NCBI GenBank assembly: GCA_032229885.1
Contig: JAVYAJ010000003.1
Location: 1-22,369 of the forward strand
From: Anammoximicrobium sp032229885
GTDB taxonomy: Bacteria > Planctomycetota > Planctomycetia > Pirellulales > Pirellulaceae
Direction: 5' to 3'
Length of the DNA: 22,369 bases
Position 1 is the first letter of the stretch. Every line of letters starts with the position of its first letter. The notes under the pieces were generated by a model. It was not told the DNA's origin. It searched no databases and saw only the letters and a program-made list of their open reading frames with translations. The translations under genes and the position numbers were made by a program. This document shows, piece after piece, positions 8,583-17,316 of the stretch.

Positions 8583-8615
8583 CAACAGGCGGACGCTTGT
8601 CCTGCGTCCGTGTTG
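8583..8615. repeat. Long imperfect hairpin
   Basis: CAACA pairs with TGTTG and GGACGC with GCGTCC, giving 11 base pairs around a TTGTCCT loop, with a short internal asymmetry (GGC against G). It lies in the shared upstream region of rlmKL and the DNA methylase. Confidence 0.5.
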
Positions 8616-8859
8616 CCGTGGATCGGTTCGTCGCCCTGCAGACGTCGGCGCGGCCGTTTCGCTGGGCCGACGGCCGCCCGAACCTCCGCATCCGCGCGCG
8701 GCCGCCACAGACTAGGCGCAGCCCGCACGTCGGATAAAATCTCGGCCTGGCTCGCCGAACTGAGCCGAAACCGGTTCGGCCGACCTGATCATCGGGGCAG
8801 CGCGGCTCGGCGGACGCCGATCTCGTGCCCCGCACGATGCGAACGAGGATGCAAAGACG

Positions 8860-9702
8860 ATGCTGGTTCAGCCGTTGAAGTGGTGGGGCGGGAAACACTA
8901 TCTGGCCAAGCGGATCATCGACCTGATGCCGCCCCATCTCCACTACGTCGAGCCCTTTGCCGGCGGCCTGGCGGTGCTGCTGGAAAAAGACCCACTGGAT
9001 CCGACCAAATCCTGGAGCGAGAAATGCTTCGAGCAAGGAATCAGCGAAGTCGTCAATGACGTTCATCGCGAACTGACGAACTTCTGGCGGGTTCTGCAGC
9101 ACGAACAGACGTTCGAGGCTTTTCGGCGGCGCGTCGAGGCCACGCCGTTTTCGGAAATCGAGTGGGACGATGCCGCGGATCGAATGCTGCCCCACGGCGA
9201 GCGCGATGTCGAGGCTGCCGTGGCGTTTTTCATTCGCTGCCGCCAGAGTCGAACCGGCGGCTTCAAAAACTTCGCCACGCTGTCCCGCAACCGCACGCGG
9301 CGCAAGATGAGCGAACAGGCCTCGGCTTGGTGGACAACCGTCGAGGGGCTGCCCGCCGTCTCGCAACGGCTGCGGCGGGTAATCATCTTGAACCGGCCGG
9401 CCCTCGAGGTCATTCGACAAGAGGACGGCCCGAAGACGCTGTTCTATCTGGATCCGCCCTATCTGCATGAAACGCGGGCCGCAACCAGCGCGTATCAGCA
9501 CGAGATGACCGAAGCCCAACATCGCGAGCTGCTGGCCGCGATCCGCCAGTGCGCGGGCAAAGTCCTGCTGTCCGGCTATCCCAATGAATTGTACGATCAG
9601 ATGCTGGCCGACTGGCGGCGCGAGGACTTCTCGATCGACAACAAAGCGGCCACGGGCAAGGTCAAGCGGACGATGATCGAAGCCGTCTGGATGAACTTCT
9701 GA
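8860..9702 (+). CDS. D12-class DNA N6-adenine methyltransferase
   Basis: Dam/D12-family enzyme that methylates adenine N6 in a short DNA site using S-adenosylmethionine. The 280 residues contain the N-terminal KWWGGK (7-12), the SAM-binding EPFAGGLAVLL (31-41), an acidic Asp67 in VVND, the catalytic motif IV DPPY (198-201) and SGY (238-240). The middle (about 118-170), with FFIRCRQSRTGGF and RTRRKMSEQASAWW, resembles the compact D12 enzymes common in phages and mobile DNA. The length is normal for the family. GAGGA at about 8849 precedes ATG 8860 at a good distance. No restriction endonuclease or mismatch-repair gene is next to it, so it appears to be an orphan methylase. The target may be GATC, but the sequence does not prove this. 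Confidence 0.93.
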   Translation: MLVQPLKWWGGKHYLAKRIIDLMPPHLHYVEPFAGGLAVLLEKDPLDPTKSWSEKCFEQGISEVVNDVHRELTNFWRVLQHEQTFEAFRRRVEATPFSEIEWDDAADRMLPHGERDVEAAVAFFIRCRQSRTGGFKNFATLSRNRTRRKMSEQASAWWTTVEGLPAVSQRLRRVIILNRPALEVIRQEDGPKTLFYLDPPYLHETRAATSAYQHEMTEAQHRELLAAIRQCAGKVLLSGYPNELYDQMLADWRREDFSIDNKAATGKVKRTMIEAVWMNF

Positions 9703-9942
9703 TTGTCCAGCGGCCTGTTGTGTGGCCACGTTTTCGCGACCAACGCCGTGGCACGCATCACGCTGCATCGCGTCGCTCGCCCCAAAGCGGCACGACACAT
9801 CGGCCCAGCGAAACGTGGCGGGCCCGAGACGCGATTGACCGCCGACGGCTCGCGCCGCACCGGCCGCTCGGCGCAAACGCGGACGATCCGCGCAACCACG
9901 AACGGTCGGCTCGGACGGCGGGCTGCTGTTTTCCAAGCGAGT

Positions 9943-12900
9943 TCAACTCTGGGGGTCATAGCCCAGGTTGGGCGCCAGCCAATGTTCGACTTCGGCCAGC
10001 GACATCCCCTTGCGCTGGGCATAGGACTCGACCTGGTCGCGCGTGATCCGGTCCAGGGCAAAGTACCGGGCTTCGGGGTGGCCAAAATACAGCCCACAGA
10101 CGCTCGCCGCCGGCCACATCGCATAGTTTTCCGTCAGCTTGACGCCCGTGTTGCGCTCGCCGTCGAGCAGCTCGAACAGAATCGGCTTTTCGGTGTGATC
10201 CGGCTGAGAAGGGTAGCCGGGCGCAGGGCGAATGCCGCGGTATTTTTCCGCGATCAGGTCCTCCGGGGTCAGCGCCTCGTCCTTGCCATAACCCCAGTCG
10301 ATCCGCGCACGGGCGTGCAGGAATTCGGCGAACGCCTCGACCAGCCGGTCGGCCAGCGCCTTGACCAGGATCGCGCTGTAGTCGTCGAGAGCCGTCTCGT
10401 ATTTCGCGTACAGCTCGTCGGCGCCCAATCCGGCGGTCACCACGAATCCGCCCACATAGTCCTCGCGACCGCTGTCGTGCGGCGCCACATAGTCGCCCAG
10501 GGCGCGGAAACAGGTCTGGCCTCGCCGCTCCCACTGTTGACGGAGCGTGTGCAGCCGCGTCCGTTCGTGCTGTCGCGTCGAATCCGTGTAGACGATGATG
10601 TCGTCGCCCGTGCTGGCCGCCGGCCAGAAGCCGTACACCCCGTTGGCGGTCAACCAACGCTCGCGAATGATCTGGTCCAACAACCGGCGGGCATTGTCGT
10701 ACAGCTCGCGCGCCGCCGGCCCGCTGTCCGGGTGGTCCATCAGGGCGGGAAAACGGCCCCGAAACTCCCAGGCCAGAAAGAACGGCGTCCAGTCGATGTA
10801 CTGGGCGATCTGGTCCAACGGGAAATCGCGCAGGACGCGGGTCCCGAGAAACGCCGGTCGATCGATGCGGACCGTGGCCCAGTCCGTGGCAAAGCGCCGC
10901 TGACAGGCCTCGTCGTACGTGACCAAGCGGAACTGTCGCTGGTGAAACGACTCGACCAACTGCTCCTGGAGCCGGGCGTTTTCACGCAGCAGTTCGGGGC
11001 GTTGCGCGGGATTCAACAGCCGATCGACGACGCCCACGCTGCGCGAGGCGTCCAGAACGTGGATCGTGGGCGCATCGTAACAGGGCGCGATGCGGACCGC
11101 CGTGTGCTTGGCGCTGGTCGTGGCGCCGCCGATCAGCAGCGGCGTCTTGAACCCTTCGCGCTGCAGCTCCTTCGCCACGTGGGCCATCTCGTCCAGGCTG
11201 GGCGTGATCAAGCCGGACAGGCCGATCACGTCGACGTTCTGTTCGCGGGCCGTGCGGAGGATCTTTTCGGCCGGCGTCATCACGCCCAAATCGATGATCT
11301 CGTAGCTGTTGCAGCTCAGCACGACCCCCACGATGCTGACGCCGATGTCGTGGATGTCGCCCTTGACGGTCGCCAGCGCGATGCGGCCACGCGAGCGCTG
11401 TTCCGTCTCGCCCGCCGCGGCCTTCTCTTGCTGCATGAACGGCTCGAGATAGGCCACGGCCTTTTTCATCACGCGGGCGCTCTTGACGACCTGCGGCAGG
11501 AACATCTTGCCCGCGCCGAACAGGTCACCGATCTTAGACATCCCGGCCATCAGCGGGCCTTCGATGACCTGCAGGCTGCGCTCCGATTGCTGACGGGCCT
11601 CTTCGACATCCTGTTCGATGAAGCGATCGATCCCCTTGAGCAGCGCTTGCATCAGCCGCTGTTCGACCGGGGCGTCTCGCCAGCTCAGATCCTCTTCCAC
11701 CGTCTTCTTGCCGGAGGACTTGGCCGTTTCGGCGAAGGCCACCAGCCGCTCGGTCGCATCCGGTCGCCGGTTCAGCAGGACATCCTCGACCCGCTCGAGC
11801 AAGTCGGGGGCGATCTCCTCGTACACGGCCAACTGGCCCGCGTTGACGATCCCCATGTCCAGCCCGGCCCGGATCCCATGATACAGGAACGCCGCGTGCA
11901 TCGCTTCGCGGATCAAGTCGTTGCCGCGAAACGAAAACGAGACGTTGCTGACGCCTCCGGACAGCTTGACGCCCGGACAGTGCTGCTTGATCAACGGCAG
12001 CGAGTCCAGATAGTTGAGCGCATAACGGTTGTGTTCTTCGATCCCCGTGGCGACGGTCAGGATGTTGGGATCAAAGATGATGTCTTCCGGAGAAAACCCG
12101 ACCTGCTCGGTCAACAAGGCATAGGCCCGGCGGCAGATCCGCAGCCGGTTTTCGACGTCGGTGGCCTGGCCGCGCTCGTCGAACGCCATCACCACCACCG
12201 CGGCCCCATAGCGACGCACCAGGCGGGCTTGGCGCAGAAACTCGGCCTCGCCCTCCTTCAGACTGATGGCGTTGACGATGGCCTTGCCCTGGACGCACTT
12301 CAAGCCGGCTTCGATCACCGACCACTTCGAGCTGTCGATCATCACCGGAACGCGGCTGATGTCCGGCTCGGCCGCGATCAAGTTCAGGAACCGAGTCATG
12401 GCGGCTTCGCCGTCCAGCAGGTCGGCGTCCATATTGATGTCGATCACGCTGGCTCCATTCTGAACTTGCTCGCGGGCCACTTCGACCGCCTGGTCGTACT
12501 GCTCGTCGCGGATCAGCCGGGCGAAACGCTTCGAGCCCGTGATGTTGGTCCGCTCGCCGATCATGATAAAGTTGCTGTCCGGGCGGATCGTCAGCGCCTC
12601 TTGGCCACTGAGCCGCGTCAGGCGGGCGAGCGTCGGACGGACGCGCGGCCGCTGGTCCCGGACCATCTCGGCGAATGCCCGGATATGGTCGGGCGTCGTG
12701 CCGCAGCAGCCGCCCACGACATTCAGCCAGCCCGCGCTGGCGAACTCGCGCAGCACGGCGACCATCTGGGTCGGGGTCTCGTCGTAGCCGCCGAACTCGT
12801 TGGGCAGTCCGGCGTTGGGATGGCAACTGAGGTAGACCGGCGCGATCGTCGCTAGCTCCTCGACATAGGGCCGCATCCGCTCGGGACCCAGCGCACAGTT

Positions 12901-13650
12901 GATCCCGACACTCAGCAACGGAAAGTGGGAGATCGAGTTCCAGAGGGCCTCGATCGTCTGTCCGGACAGCGTCCGCCCACTGGCGTCCGGAATCGTGACC
13001 GACGCCATCACCGGTAGCCGCACCTGCTGCTGGGTGAAAAACAGATCGATGGCGAACAGACAGGCTTTCAGGTTCAACGTGTCGAACGCGGTTTCCGGAA
13101 GCAGGATATCGACGCCCCCGGCCACCAAGGCCGCGACTTGTTCGTAATAGGACTCGACAAGCTGGTCGAACGAGACGGCCCGAAACCCAGGGTCTTCCAC
13201 GTCGGGCGAGATCGACGCGGTCTTGCTGGTGGGACCGATCGAGCCGGCGACGAATCGCGGCTGATCGGGTGTCCGCGCATTGAATTCGTCCGCCGCCGCG
13301 CGAGCGCAGGCGACCGCGGCCAGGTTCAACTCGCGAGCCAACTCGGGCATCCCAAAGTCTTCCATCGCGATCGGCGTCGCCCCGAACGTGTTGGTCTCGA
13401 TGATGTCGGCGCCGGCCGCGAGGTACTGGCGATGAATGTCTGTCACCGCCTGGGGACGGGTCAAGCACAGGATGTCGATGAAGTTTTTCAACGGCGTGGG
13501 ATGCTCGGCAAAGCGCCCGCCGCGCACCGTCGCTTCGTCCAACTGCAAGGATTGGACCATCGTGCCCATCGCCCCGTCCAGGACGAGAATCCGCTGTTCG
13601 AGCAGTGCTTCCAGGCGACGACCAGCATCCGAATACGGTATGTCAACCAT
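9943..13650 (-). CDS. metH: Cobalamin-dependent methionine synthase
   Basis: Transfers a methyl group from 5-methyltetrahydrofolate to homocysteine through enzyme-bound cobalamin. The 1235 residues hold the four classical modules: homocysteine/zinc domain (about 10-330, zinc ligands Cys252, Cys315 and Cys316 in GINCALG and GGCCGTTP), pterin domain (about 357-620, IGERTNITGS at 364-373 and DINMDADLLDGE at 404-415), cobalamin cap and binding domains (about 650-895, DxHxxG as DIHDIG at 765-770 with His767 as the expected cobalt ligand, SGLITPSLDEM at 812-822), and the SAM-dependent reactivation domain (about 900-1235, RPAPGYP at 1141-1147). The residue after DxHxxG is Val rather than the usual Lys. 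ATG 13650 is chosen because AAAAGG lies just upstream; the longer frame would need a TTG inside that ribosome binding site. Confidence 0.97.
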   Translation of the reverse strand: MVDIPYSDAGRRLEALLEQRILVLDGAMGTMVQSLQLDEATVRGGRFAEHPTPLKNFIDILCLTRPQAVTDIHRQYLAAGADIIETNTFGATPIAMEDFGMPELARELNLAAVACARAAADEFNARTPDQPRFVAGSIGPTSKTASISPDVEDPGFRAVSFDQLVESYYEQVAALVAGGVDILLPETAFDTLNLKACLFAIDLFFTQQQVRLPVMASVTIPDASGRTLSGQTIEALWNSISHFPLLSVGINCALGPERMRPYVEELATIAPVYLSCHPNAGLPNEFGGYDETPTQMVAVLREFASAGWLNVVGGCCGTTPDHIRAFAEMVRDQRPRVRPTLARLTRLSGQEALTIRPDSNFIMIGERTNITGSKRFARLIRDEQYDQAVEVAREQVQNGASVIDINMDADLLDGEAAMTRFLNLIAAEPDISRVPVMIDSSKWSVIEAGLKCVQGKAIVNAISLKEGEAEFLRQARLVRRYGAAVVVMAFDERGQATDVENRLRICRRAYALLTEQVGFSPEDIIFDPNILTVATGIEEHNRYALNYLDSLPLIKQHCPGVKLSGGVSNVSFSFRGNDLIREAMHAAFLYHGIRAGLDMGIVNAGQLAVYEEIAPDLLERVEDVLLNRRPDATERLVAFAETAKSSGKKTVEEDLSWRDAPVEQRLMQALLKGIDRFIEQDVEEARQQSERSLQVIEGPLMAGMSKIGDLFGAGKMFLPQVVKSARVMKKAVAYLEPFMQQEKAAAGETEQRSRGRIALATVKGDIHDIGVSIVGVVLSCNSYEIIDLGVMTPAEKILRTAREQNVDVIGLSGLITPSLDEMAHVAKELQREGFKTPLLIGGATTSAKHTAVRIAPCYDAPTIHVLDASRSVGVVDRLLNPAQRPELLRENARLQEQLVESFHQRQFRLVTYDEACQRRFATDWATVRIDRPAFLGTRVLRDFPLDQIAQYIDWTPFFLAWEFRGRFPALMDHPDSGPAARELYDNARRLLDQIIRERWLTANGVYGFWPAASTGDDIIVYTDSTRQHERTRLHTLRQQWERRGQTCFRALGDYVAPHDSGREDYVGGFVVTAGLGADELYAKYETALDDYSAILVKALADRLVEAFAEFLHARARIDWGYGKDEALTPEDLIAEKYRGIRPAPGYPSQPDHTEKPILFELLDGERNTGVKLTENYAMWPAASVCGLYFGHPEARYFALDRITRDQVESYAQRKGMSLAEVEHWLAPNLGYDPQS

Positions 13651-14186
13651 CAGTGGCCTTTTCAAAATGGGAGCCTCGGCGGGCCGGCGGCAGCGCCCCG
13701 CGGCGTCGGGGCCTCCGTCTCACGTTCGACAGCCTGCGCGCCGCCGTACCATCAGTTCGGACATCCAGGGCGTTGCTTTCCCGACGACCAGCCTTCTGGT
13801 CACCGACAGGCGACAGATTCACGGGCGCATTTCGCCACACGGCTTGCCACCCGGCAGACACTCGCACGAAGGAAAAATCCAGGGGAGAGGGCGCCAGTCG
13901 CTCGGCCGAGGAAGGGGGTGGTCGAGTGCCTCTGGCGCTGGTCCGTTCGACAAACCGCGTTTGCCCGCAGCGAGCGCCCGCGTTGCCGCGAGTCTCGGCC
14001 GACGCCAGCAGAATGATCCTCCACAGGATACCGCTGAATCCGACGATCGGCAAGGGACGATGGTCGGGACTGCGCTGGACACAGAGCCGTCAGCACGACC
14101 GCGAGCATAGGTTCCGCGCCCCGCCGCACGGCGCGCGCACACTGCTAGCAGCGAAAATCAACCTATCGCCCCTCGGCCGACAACGT

Positions 14187-14192
14187 TAGAAT
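14187..14192 (+). promoter_or_regulatory. Possible -10 element for aroC
   Basis: TAGAAT matches five of six bases of TATAAT and lies about 140 bp upstream of aroC in a slightly AT-richer stretch. No good -35 hexamer is found 16-18 bp upstream, so this is a weak prediction. Confidence 0.25.
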
Positions 14193-14250
14193 CCACGTCA
14201 GGAGAAGCCGTCGAATCGCCGCGACTCGCCCGGCGGGCGGCGTGTTTTAT

Positions 14251-14270
14251 GCTCGGCGCCGACGCCGAGC
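14251..14270. repeat. Perfect 8-bp stem hairpin upstream of aroC
   Basis: GCTCGGCG and CGCCGAGC form a perfect stem with a CCGA tetraloop, 60 bp before the aroC start. A smaller hairpin, CGCCC-GGC-GGGCG, lies at 14227-14239. They could form in an aroC leader RNA. No T-run follows, so neither looks like an intrinsic attenuator. Confidence 0.55.
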
Positions 14271-14330
14271 AGTGGCTCGCCTCGGCCTGGGATGTTGGAA
14301 CTGAAATAAACGGAGCTGAACAGATCGGCC

Positions 14331-15470
14331 ATGTTGCACTATTGGACTGCCGGTGAATCCCACGGCAAGGCTCTGATCGCCATCGTCGATGGGTTTCCCG
14401 CCGGTGTAAACATCCATACCGAGGTGATCGACGCCGAACTGCGGAGACGACAGGGCGGATATGGCCGAGGCGGGCGGCAGCGCATCGAGACGGATCGCGT
14501 CGAGATCTTGACCGGAATCTGGCGCGGGACGAGCTTGGGCAGTCCTCTGGCGCTGCTGGTCGTCAACAAGGACTACAAGCTCGAGCGGATGGCCGATCTC
14601 GAACGCCCGCGACCGGGCCATGGCGATCTGACCGGCGCGATCAAGCACCTGGGATCGATCCGCGGGGTTCTGGAACGGGCCAGCGCTCGCGAGACGGCGA
14701 TGCGAGTGGCCGCGGGCGCGCTCGCTCGACAGTTGCTGGCCGAGTTCGGAATTCGCGCCATCGGATACGTCGTCGAATTGGGCGGCGTGGCGATTGCGCC
14801 CCGGCCGGGAACGCTGGACGAGCATTTGGCGCTGCGCGACCAAAGCGCCGTGTACTCGTTGGATCCGGAGCGCGACGACGAGATCAAGGCGTCGATCGAC
14901 GCGGCACGCAAAGCGGGCGATACCCTGGGCGGCGTGATCGAGGTCCGCGTCGAAGGCCTGCCGATCGGGCTGGGCACGCACGCGCAATGGGACCGCAAAC
15001 TGGACGGTCGCCTGGCTCAAGCGGTGATGGCGATTCAGGCGATCAAGGGGGTCGAAATCGGCCTGGGCTTCGAGGCGGCACGGCGTCCGGGCTCGCGGGT
15101 CCACGATCCGATCCATTACGATCCCGCGCTGGCCGACGGACCGACGCTGGGCTACGTGCGTCCGACCAACAACGCTGGCGGCCTCGAGGCCGGGATGACC
15201 AACGGCCAACCGCTGGTCATTCGCGCGGCCAAAAAACCGATCAGCACGCTGGCCAAGCCATTGGAATCGATCAACATGAAACACAAGCAGCCCGAGACCG
15301 CGGCGTACGAGCGGAGCGACGTCTGCGCCGTGCCTGCGGCCAGTGTGATTGTCGAGAACGTCGTCGCCTTTGAGATCGCTCGCGCGTTGATCGACAAGTT
15401 CGGCGGCGACAGCTTGGCCGAAATGAAAGCCCGTTGGGATCTGTTCCATCGACTCGCGCAACAGCGCTGA
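14331..15470 (+). CDS. aroC: Chorismate synthase
   Basis: Last step of the shikimate pathway: 5-enolpyruvylshikimate 3-phosphate to chorismate, needing reduced FMN; cytoplasmic. The 379 residues are full length and carry the family signatures: GESHGKALIAIVDGFPAG (8-25) with His11, RPRPGHGDLTGAIKH (92-106) with His106, LERASARETAMRVAAGA (114-130), PTNNAGGLEAGMTNGQPL (278-295) and RSDVCAVPAASVIVENVVA (328-346). ATG 14331 begins MLHYWTAGESHG, close to the normal family start. A GGAG in CGGAGC at 14311-14316 lies a little too far upstream to be an ideal ribosome binding site. No other aromatic pathway gene is in the window. Confidence 0.97.
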   Translation: MLHYWTAGESHGKALIAIVDGFPAGVNIHTEVIDAELRRRQGGYGRGGRQRIETDRVEILTGIWRGTSLGSPLALLVVNKDYKLERMADLERPRPGHGDLTGAIKHLGSIRGVLERASARETAMRVAAGALARQLLAEFGIRAIGYVVELGGVAIAPRPGTLDEHLALRDQSAVYSLDPERDDEIKASIDAARKAGDTLGGVIEVRVEGLPIGLGTHAQWDRKLDGRLAQAVMAIQAIKGVEIGLGFEAARRPGSRVHDPIHYDPALADGPTLGYVRPTNNAGGLEAGMTNGQPLVIRAAKKPISTLAKPLESINMKHKQPETAAYERSDVCAVPAASVIVENVVAFEIARALIDKFGGDSLAEMKARWDLFHRLAQQR

Positions 15471-15550
15471 CACGGAAAACTCGAAAGGACGACTCGCGCA
15501 AAACCTGCCCTTTGTCCACCGGGGGCGGCGACAATCGAGAGCGACGGAGA

Positions 15551-15590
15551 CGACGGGAATCCGTCGCGGCGGGAGGAATCCGTCGCGACG
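15551..15590. repeat. Hairpin and repeat cluster after aroC
   Basis: CGACGG and CCGTCG form a 6-bp stem around GAAT (15551-15566). The 12-mer GAATCCGTCGCG occurs at 15557 and again at 15576, and the second copy runs into the 10-bp palindrome CGTCGCGACG (15581-15590). It lies 80-120 bp past the aroC stop and might act in termination. Confidence 0.5.
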
Positions 15591-15629
15591 CGCGGGAGCC
15601 TCGGCGATGCCCGGGTTTGACCCTGCCTT

Positions 15630-15647
15630 GCCGGCTTGCGGGCCGGC
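15630..15647. repeat. GCCGGC inverted repeat
   Basis: Two copies of the palindrome GCCGGC are separated by TTGCGG and can form a 6-bp stem. The feature lies 160 bp past aroC and 100 bp before the next gene. It may be part of an aroC terminator, but it lacks a T-tract. Confidence 0.35.
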
Positions 15648-15749
15648 CTTGACGGATCTCCGACCCGACTCCCGTTTTGAACGTGGCGTTGAAGACCAAT
15701 TCCCAGCCGCAGCCGACGGCCGGCTGGGCTGCGAACAGGGATGTTCGTG

Positions 15750-17054
15750 ATGCACGATCGCACGCGACGACTGCTGTGCCGATGGGGATTTCTGCTGCTG
15801 GGCGTCGGGCCGACGCTCGCGGTGGTGATCGGGATCGGCGTCGTCCGCTCGCCCTCGTACATCGCGGCGCAGCGAGCCGCATGCGAGCGCCAACTGTCCG
15901 AGATCCTGGGGCTGAACGTGGCCGTCGCCGAGTTTCGCCAACTGCTGCAGGGCGTTACTCAGTTGGAACAGGTGACGCTGACCGAGCCGGAAACAGGCGA
16001 GGCGATCGGCCGCATCCGCCATCTCGAGTTCGGCCGCCAGGCGGGACAATGGGTAATTCTCGCGTCGCAGCCCGAGATCGAAGGCGCGCACGTCTGGCGG
16101 CTCTGGGAGGCGTTGCACGAACGCCTGCTGCGGACCCGCGGCGCCGACGCCGCGGACGCCCTGTTCTATGCCGGCGAGCTGACCGTTCGGCCCGCGGGCG
16201 GACAACGCGCCACGACGCTGACCGACGTTCGCGCCTCGTTGCGGATGACCGACGGCGGACCTCAAACCGCCCTCGAGTTCCGCGACGTGGCGCTGCAGAT
16301 GTCCGAGCCGGCTCAGTTGCGGATCACGCGCGACCGTCAAGTGCAGCCGCCCGCGACGCGCTGGGAGCTGAACACACGATCGACTGCGCTGCCCTGCTCG
16401 CTGTTGGCCGACTATCTAGACATCCTGCGCACGGCCGGCGACCGCGCCACGTTCCAGGGGACGATCGCAGCGGCGCCCTCCGCCAAGGGCTGGGCGGGCG
16501 AGATCACCGGCCGGTTTCTCGATGTGGATCTCGACCGGCTGACCGAGCGACGCCCGCACAAGCTGAGCGGCTTTGCCGAGGTGGTTCTGCATCGTGCGAG
16601 ATTCCAGGATGGCCGACTGGTCGACGCCGCCGGGGACATCGCCTGCCACGGAGGCGTCGTGACCCGTTCGCTCCTGTACCAGGCTGACAAGTCGCTGGGG
16701 CTGGTGGCCGACGCCCGCCTGCTCGTGCCGCAGGCCAACACGCTCGTCGCGTTTCGGGAACTGCGACTGGGCTTTACGCTCGACCAAGCCGGAATCCGGA
16801 TCGCCGGCCAATGCCCGCCGCTCGGCTCGGGCGTGGTCATGACCGACGAGGGCGGGCCGCTATTGAGCAGCCAGGGCCAGGACGTCATCCAGGTCACCGC
16901 CCTAGTGCGGACACTGTCGCCCGACAGCGGCGGCCACGTCCCGGCCAACTATGAAGCCTACCAACTGCTGCACGTCCTACCCATCCCTACGGAACATGAG
17001 GGCTCACAGCCCAGCCTCGCGCGCCCGCTGTACCCCCGACTGCGGCTGCAATAA
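15750..17054 (+). CDS. Membrane-anchored protein of unknown function
   Basis: I do not recognise the family. The 434-residue product has a short basic N-terminus, one hydrophobic segment (about 13-32, GFLLLGVGPTLAVVIGIGVV) and then about 400 residues without further membrane spans, which should lie in the periplasm. The layout, with an anchor followed by alternating short beta-like segments (for example ATTLTDVRASLRM and RPHKLSGFAEVVLHRARFQDG region), loosely recalls AsmA-like proteins, but this is inference. AGGG at 15737-15740 fits ATG 15750 better than ATG 15741, which would be too close; the difference is three residues. It follows aroC by 279 bp and is followed by a long noncoding stretch, so it is probably a single-gene unit. 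Confidence 0.8.
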   Translation: MHDRTRRLLCRWGFLLLGVGPTLAVVIGIGVVRSPSYIAAQRAACERQLSEILGLNVAVAEFRQLLQGVTQLEQVTLTEPETGEAIGRIRHLEFGRQAGQWVILASQPEIEGAHVWRLWEALHERLLRTRGADAADALFYAGELTVRPAGGQRATTLTDVRASLRMTDGGPQTALEFRDVALQMSEPAQLRITRDRQVQPPATRWELNTRSTALPCSLLADYLDILRTAGDRATFQGTIAAAPSAKGWAGEITGRFLDVDLDRLTERRPHKLSGFAEVVLHRARFQDGRLVDAAGDIACHGGVVTRSLLYQADKSLGLVADARLLVPQANTLVAFRELRLGFTLDQAGIRIAGQCPPLGSGVVMTDEGGPLLSSQGQDVIQVTALVRTLSPDSGGHVPANYEAYQLLHVLPIPTEHEGSQPSLARPLYPRLRLQ

Positions 17055-17226
17055 CGTCGCGCGAACGCATTCCGGGCGTTGTCTGCTCATAATTTTGGGG
17101 CGCCGTACTCGCTAGCGCAGGGAATTCCTGCGGACCCACAATCGCGGACGCCTCGATATTTGGCCTTGGCATCACGCCGATTTATTAGCCTCGAGCGCAT
17201 CCCCTGAACTAAACCGATGTCACGCT

Positions 17227-17250
17227 GGAGGGCCACGCTCCGTCGTGGCC
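17227..17250. repeat. GGAGGG-CTCCGT hairpin, copy A
   Basis: GGAGGG leads into the stem CCACG/CGTGG around the loop CTCCGT; the stem extends to GGCCACG/CGTGGCC (17231-17250). It pairs with copy B at 17317-17340, which has the same leader and loop but a different, still complementary stem. Confidence 0.75.
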
Positions 17251-17316
17251 GTGACCAAGTGGCCGCGATCGAGTGGCGCGACCGGGTAGACATGACGAAC
17301 CGTGACGAAACCCAAC

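Larger units (their letters stand above)
8283..8859. other. Divergent intergenic region with hairpins
   Basis: This 577-bp region lies between the rlmKL and DNA methylase starts and should contain both promoters. I see no credible gene. Three hairpins are visible: 8405-8422 (7-bp stem), 8583-8615 (11 paired bases) and 8764-8780 (GCCGAA/TTCGGC). A -10-like TAAAAT sits at 8736-8741, but no matching -35 was found. Confidence 0.5.
13651..14330. other. Long divergent metH-aroC intergenic region
   Basis: This 680-bp gap between divergent genes should hold both promoters. I looked on both strands for SAM, SAH and cobalamin riboswitch cores and found none that is complete. Hairpins occur at 14227-14239 and 14251-14270 on the aroC side. 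No convincing protein-coding frame is present; overlapping open frames on both strands are Arg/Pro/Ser-rich and have no recognisable pattern. Confidence 0.55.

Noticed and set aside
8283..8708. N-terminal 142-codon extension of RlmKL
   Set aside because: The extension is Arg/Gly/Ala-rich and unlike the family, and the normal family start is at 8282.
9703..12855. 1050-codon open frame on the plus strand
   Set aside because: It is antisense to metH, whose complete set of domains is on the minus strand. Its translation is Arg/Gln/Asp/His-rich with no recognisable domain; long antisense frames are expected in GC-rich DNA.
13651..13720. Possible SAH or cobalamin riboswitch before metH (GCGCTGCCGCC and GCCACTG similarities)
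   Set aside because: The required flanking stems and the pseudoknot partner are missing, and GCCACTG runs directly into the start codon.
14247..16340. 697-codon minus-strand open frame
   Set aside because: It is antisense to aroC and to the start of the following gene, both of which have better support. Low-complexity Arg/Gln/Ala/Asp composition, no motif.
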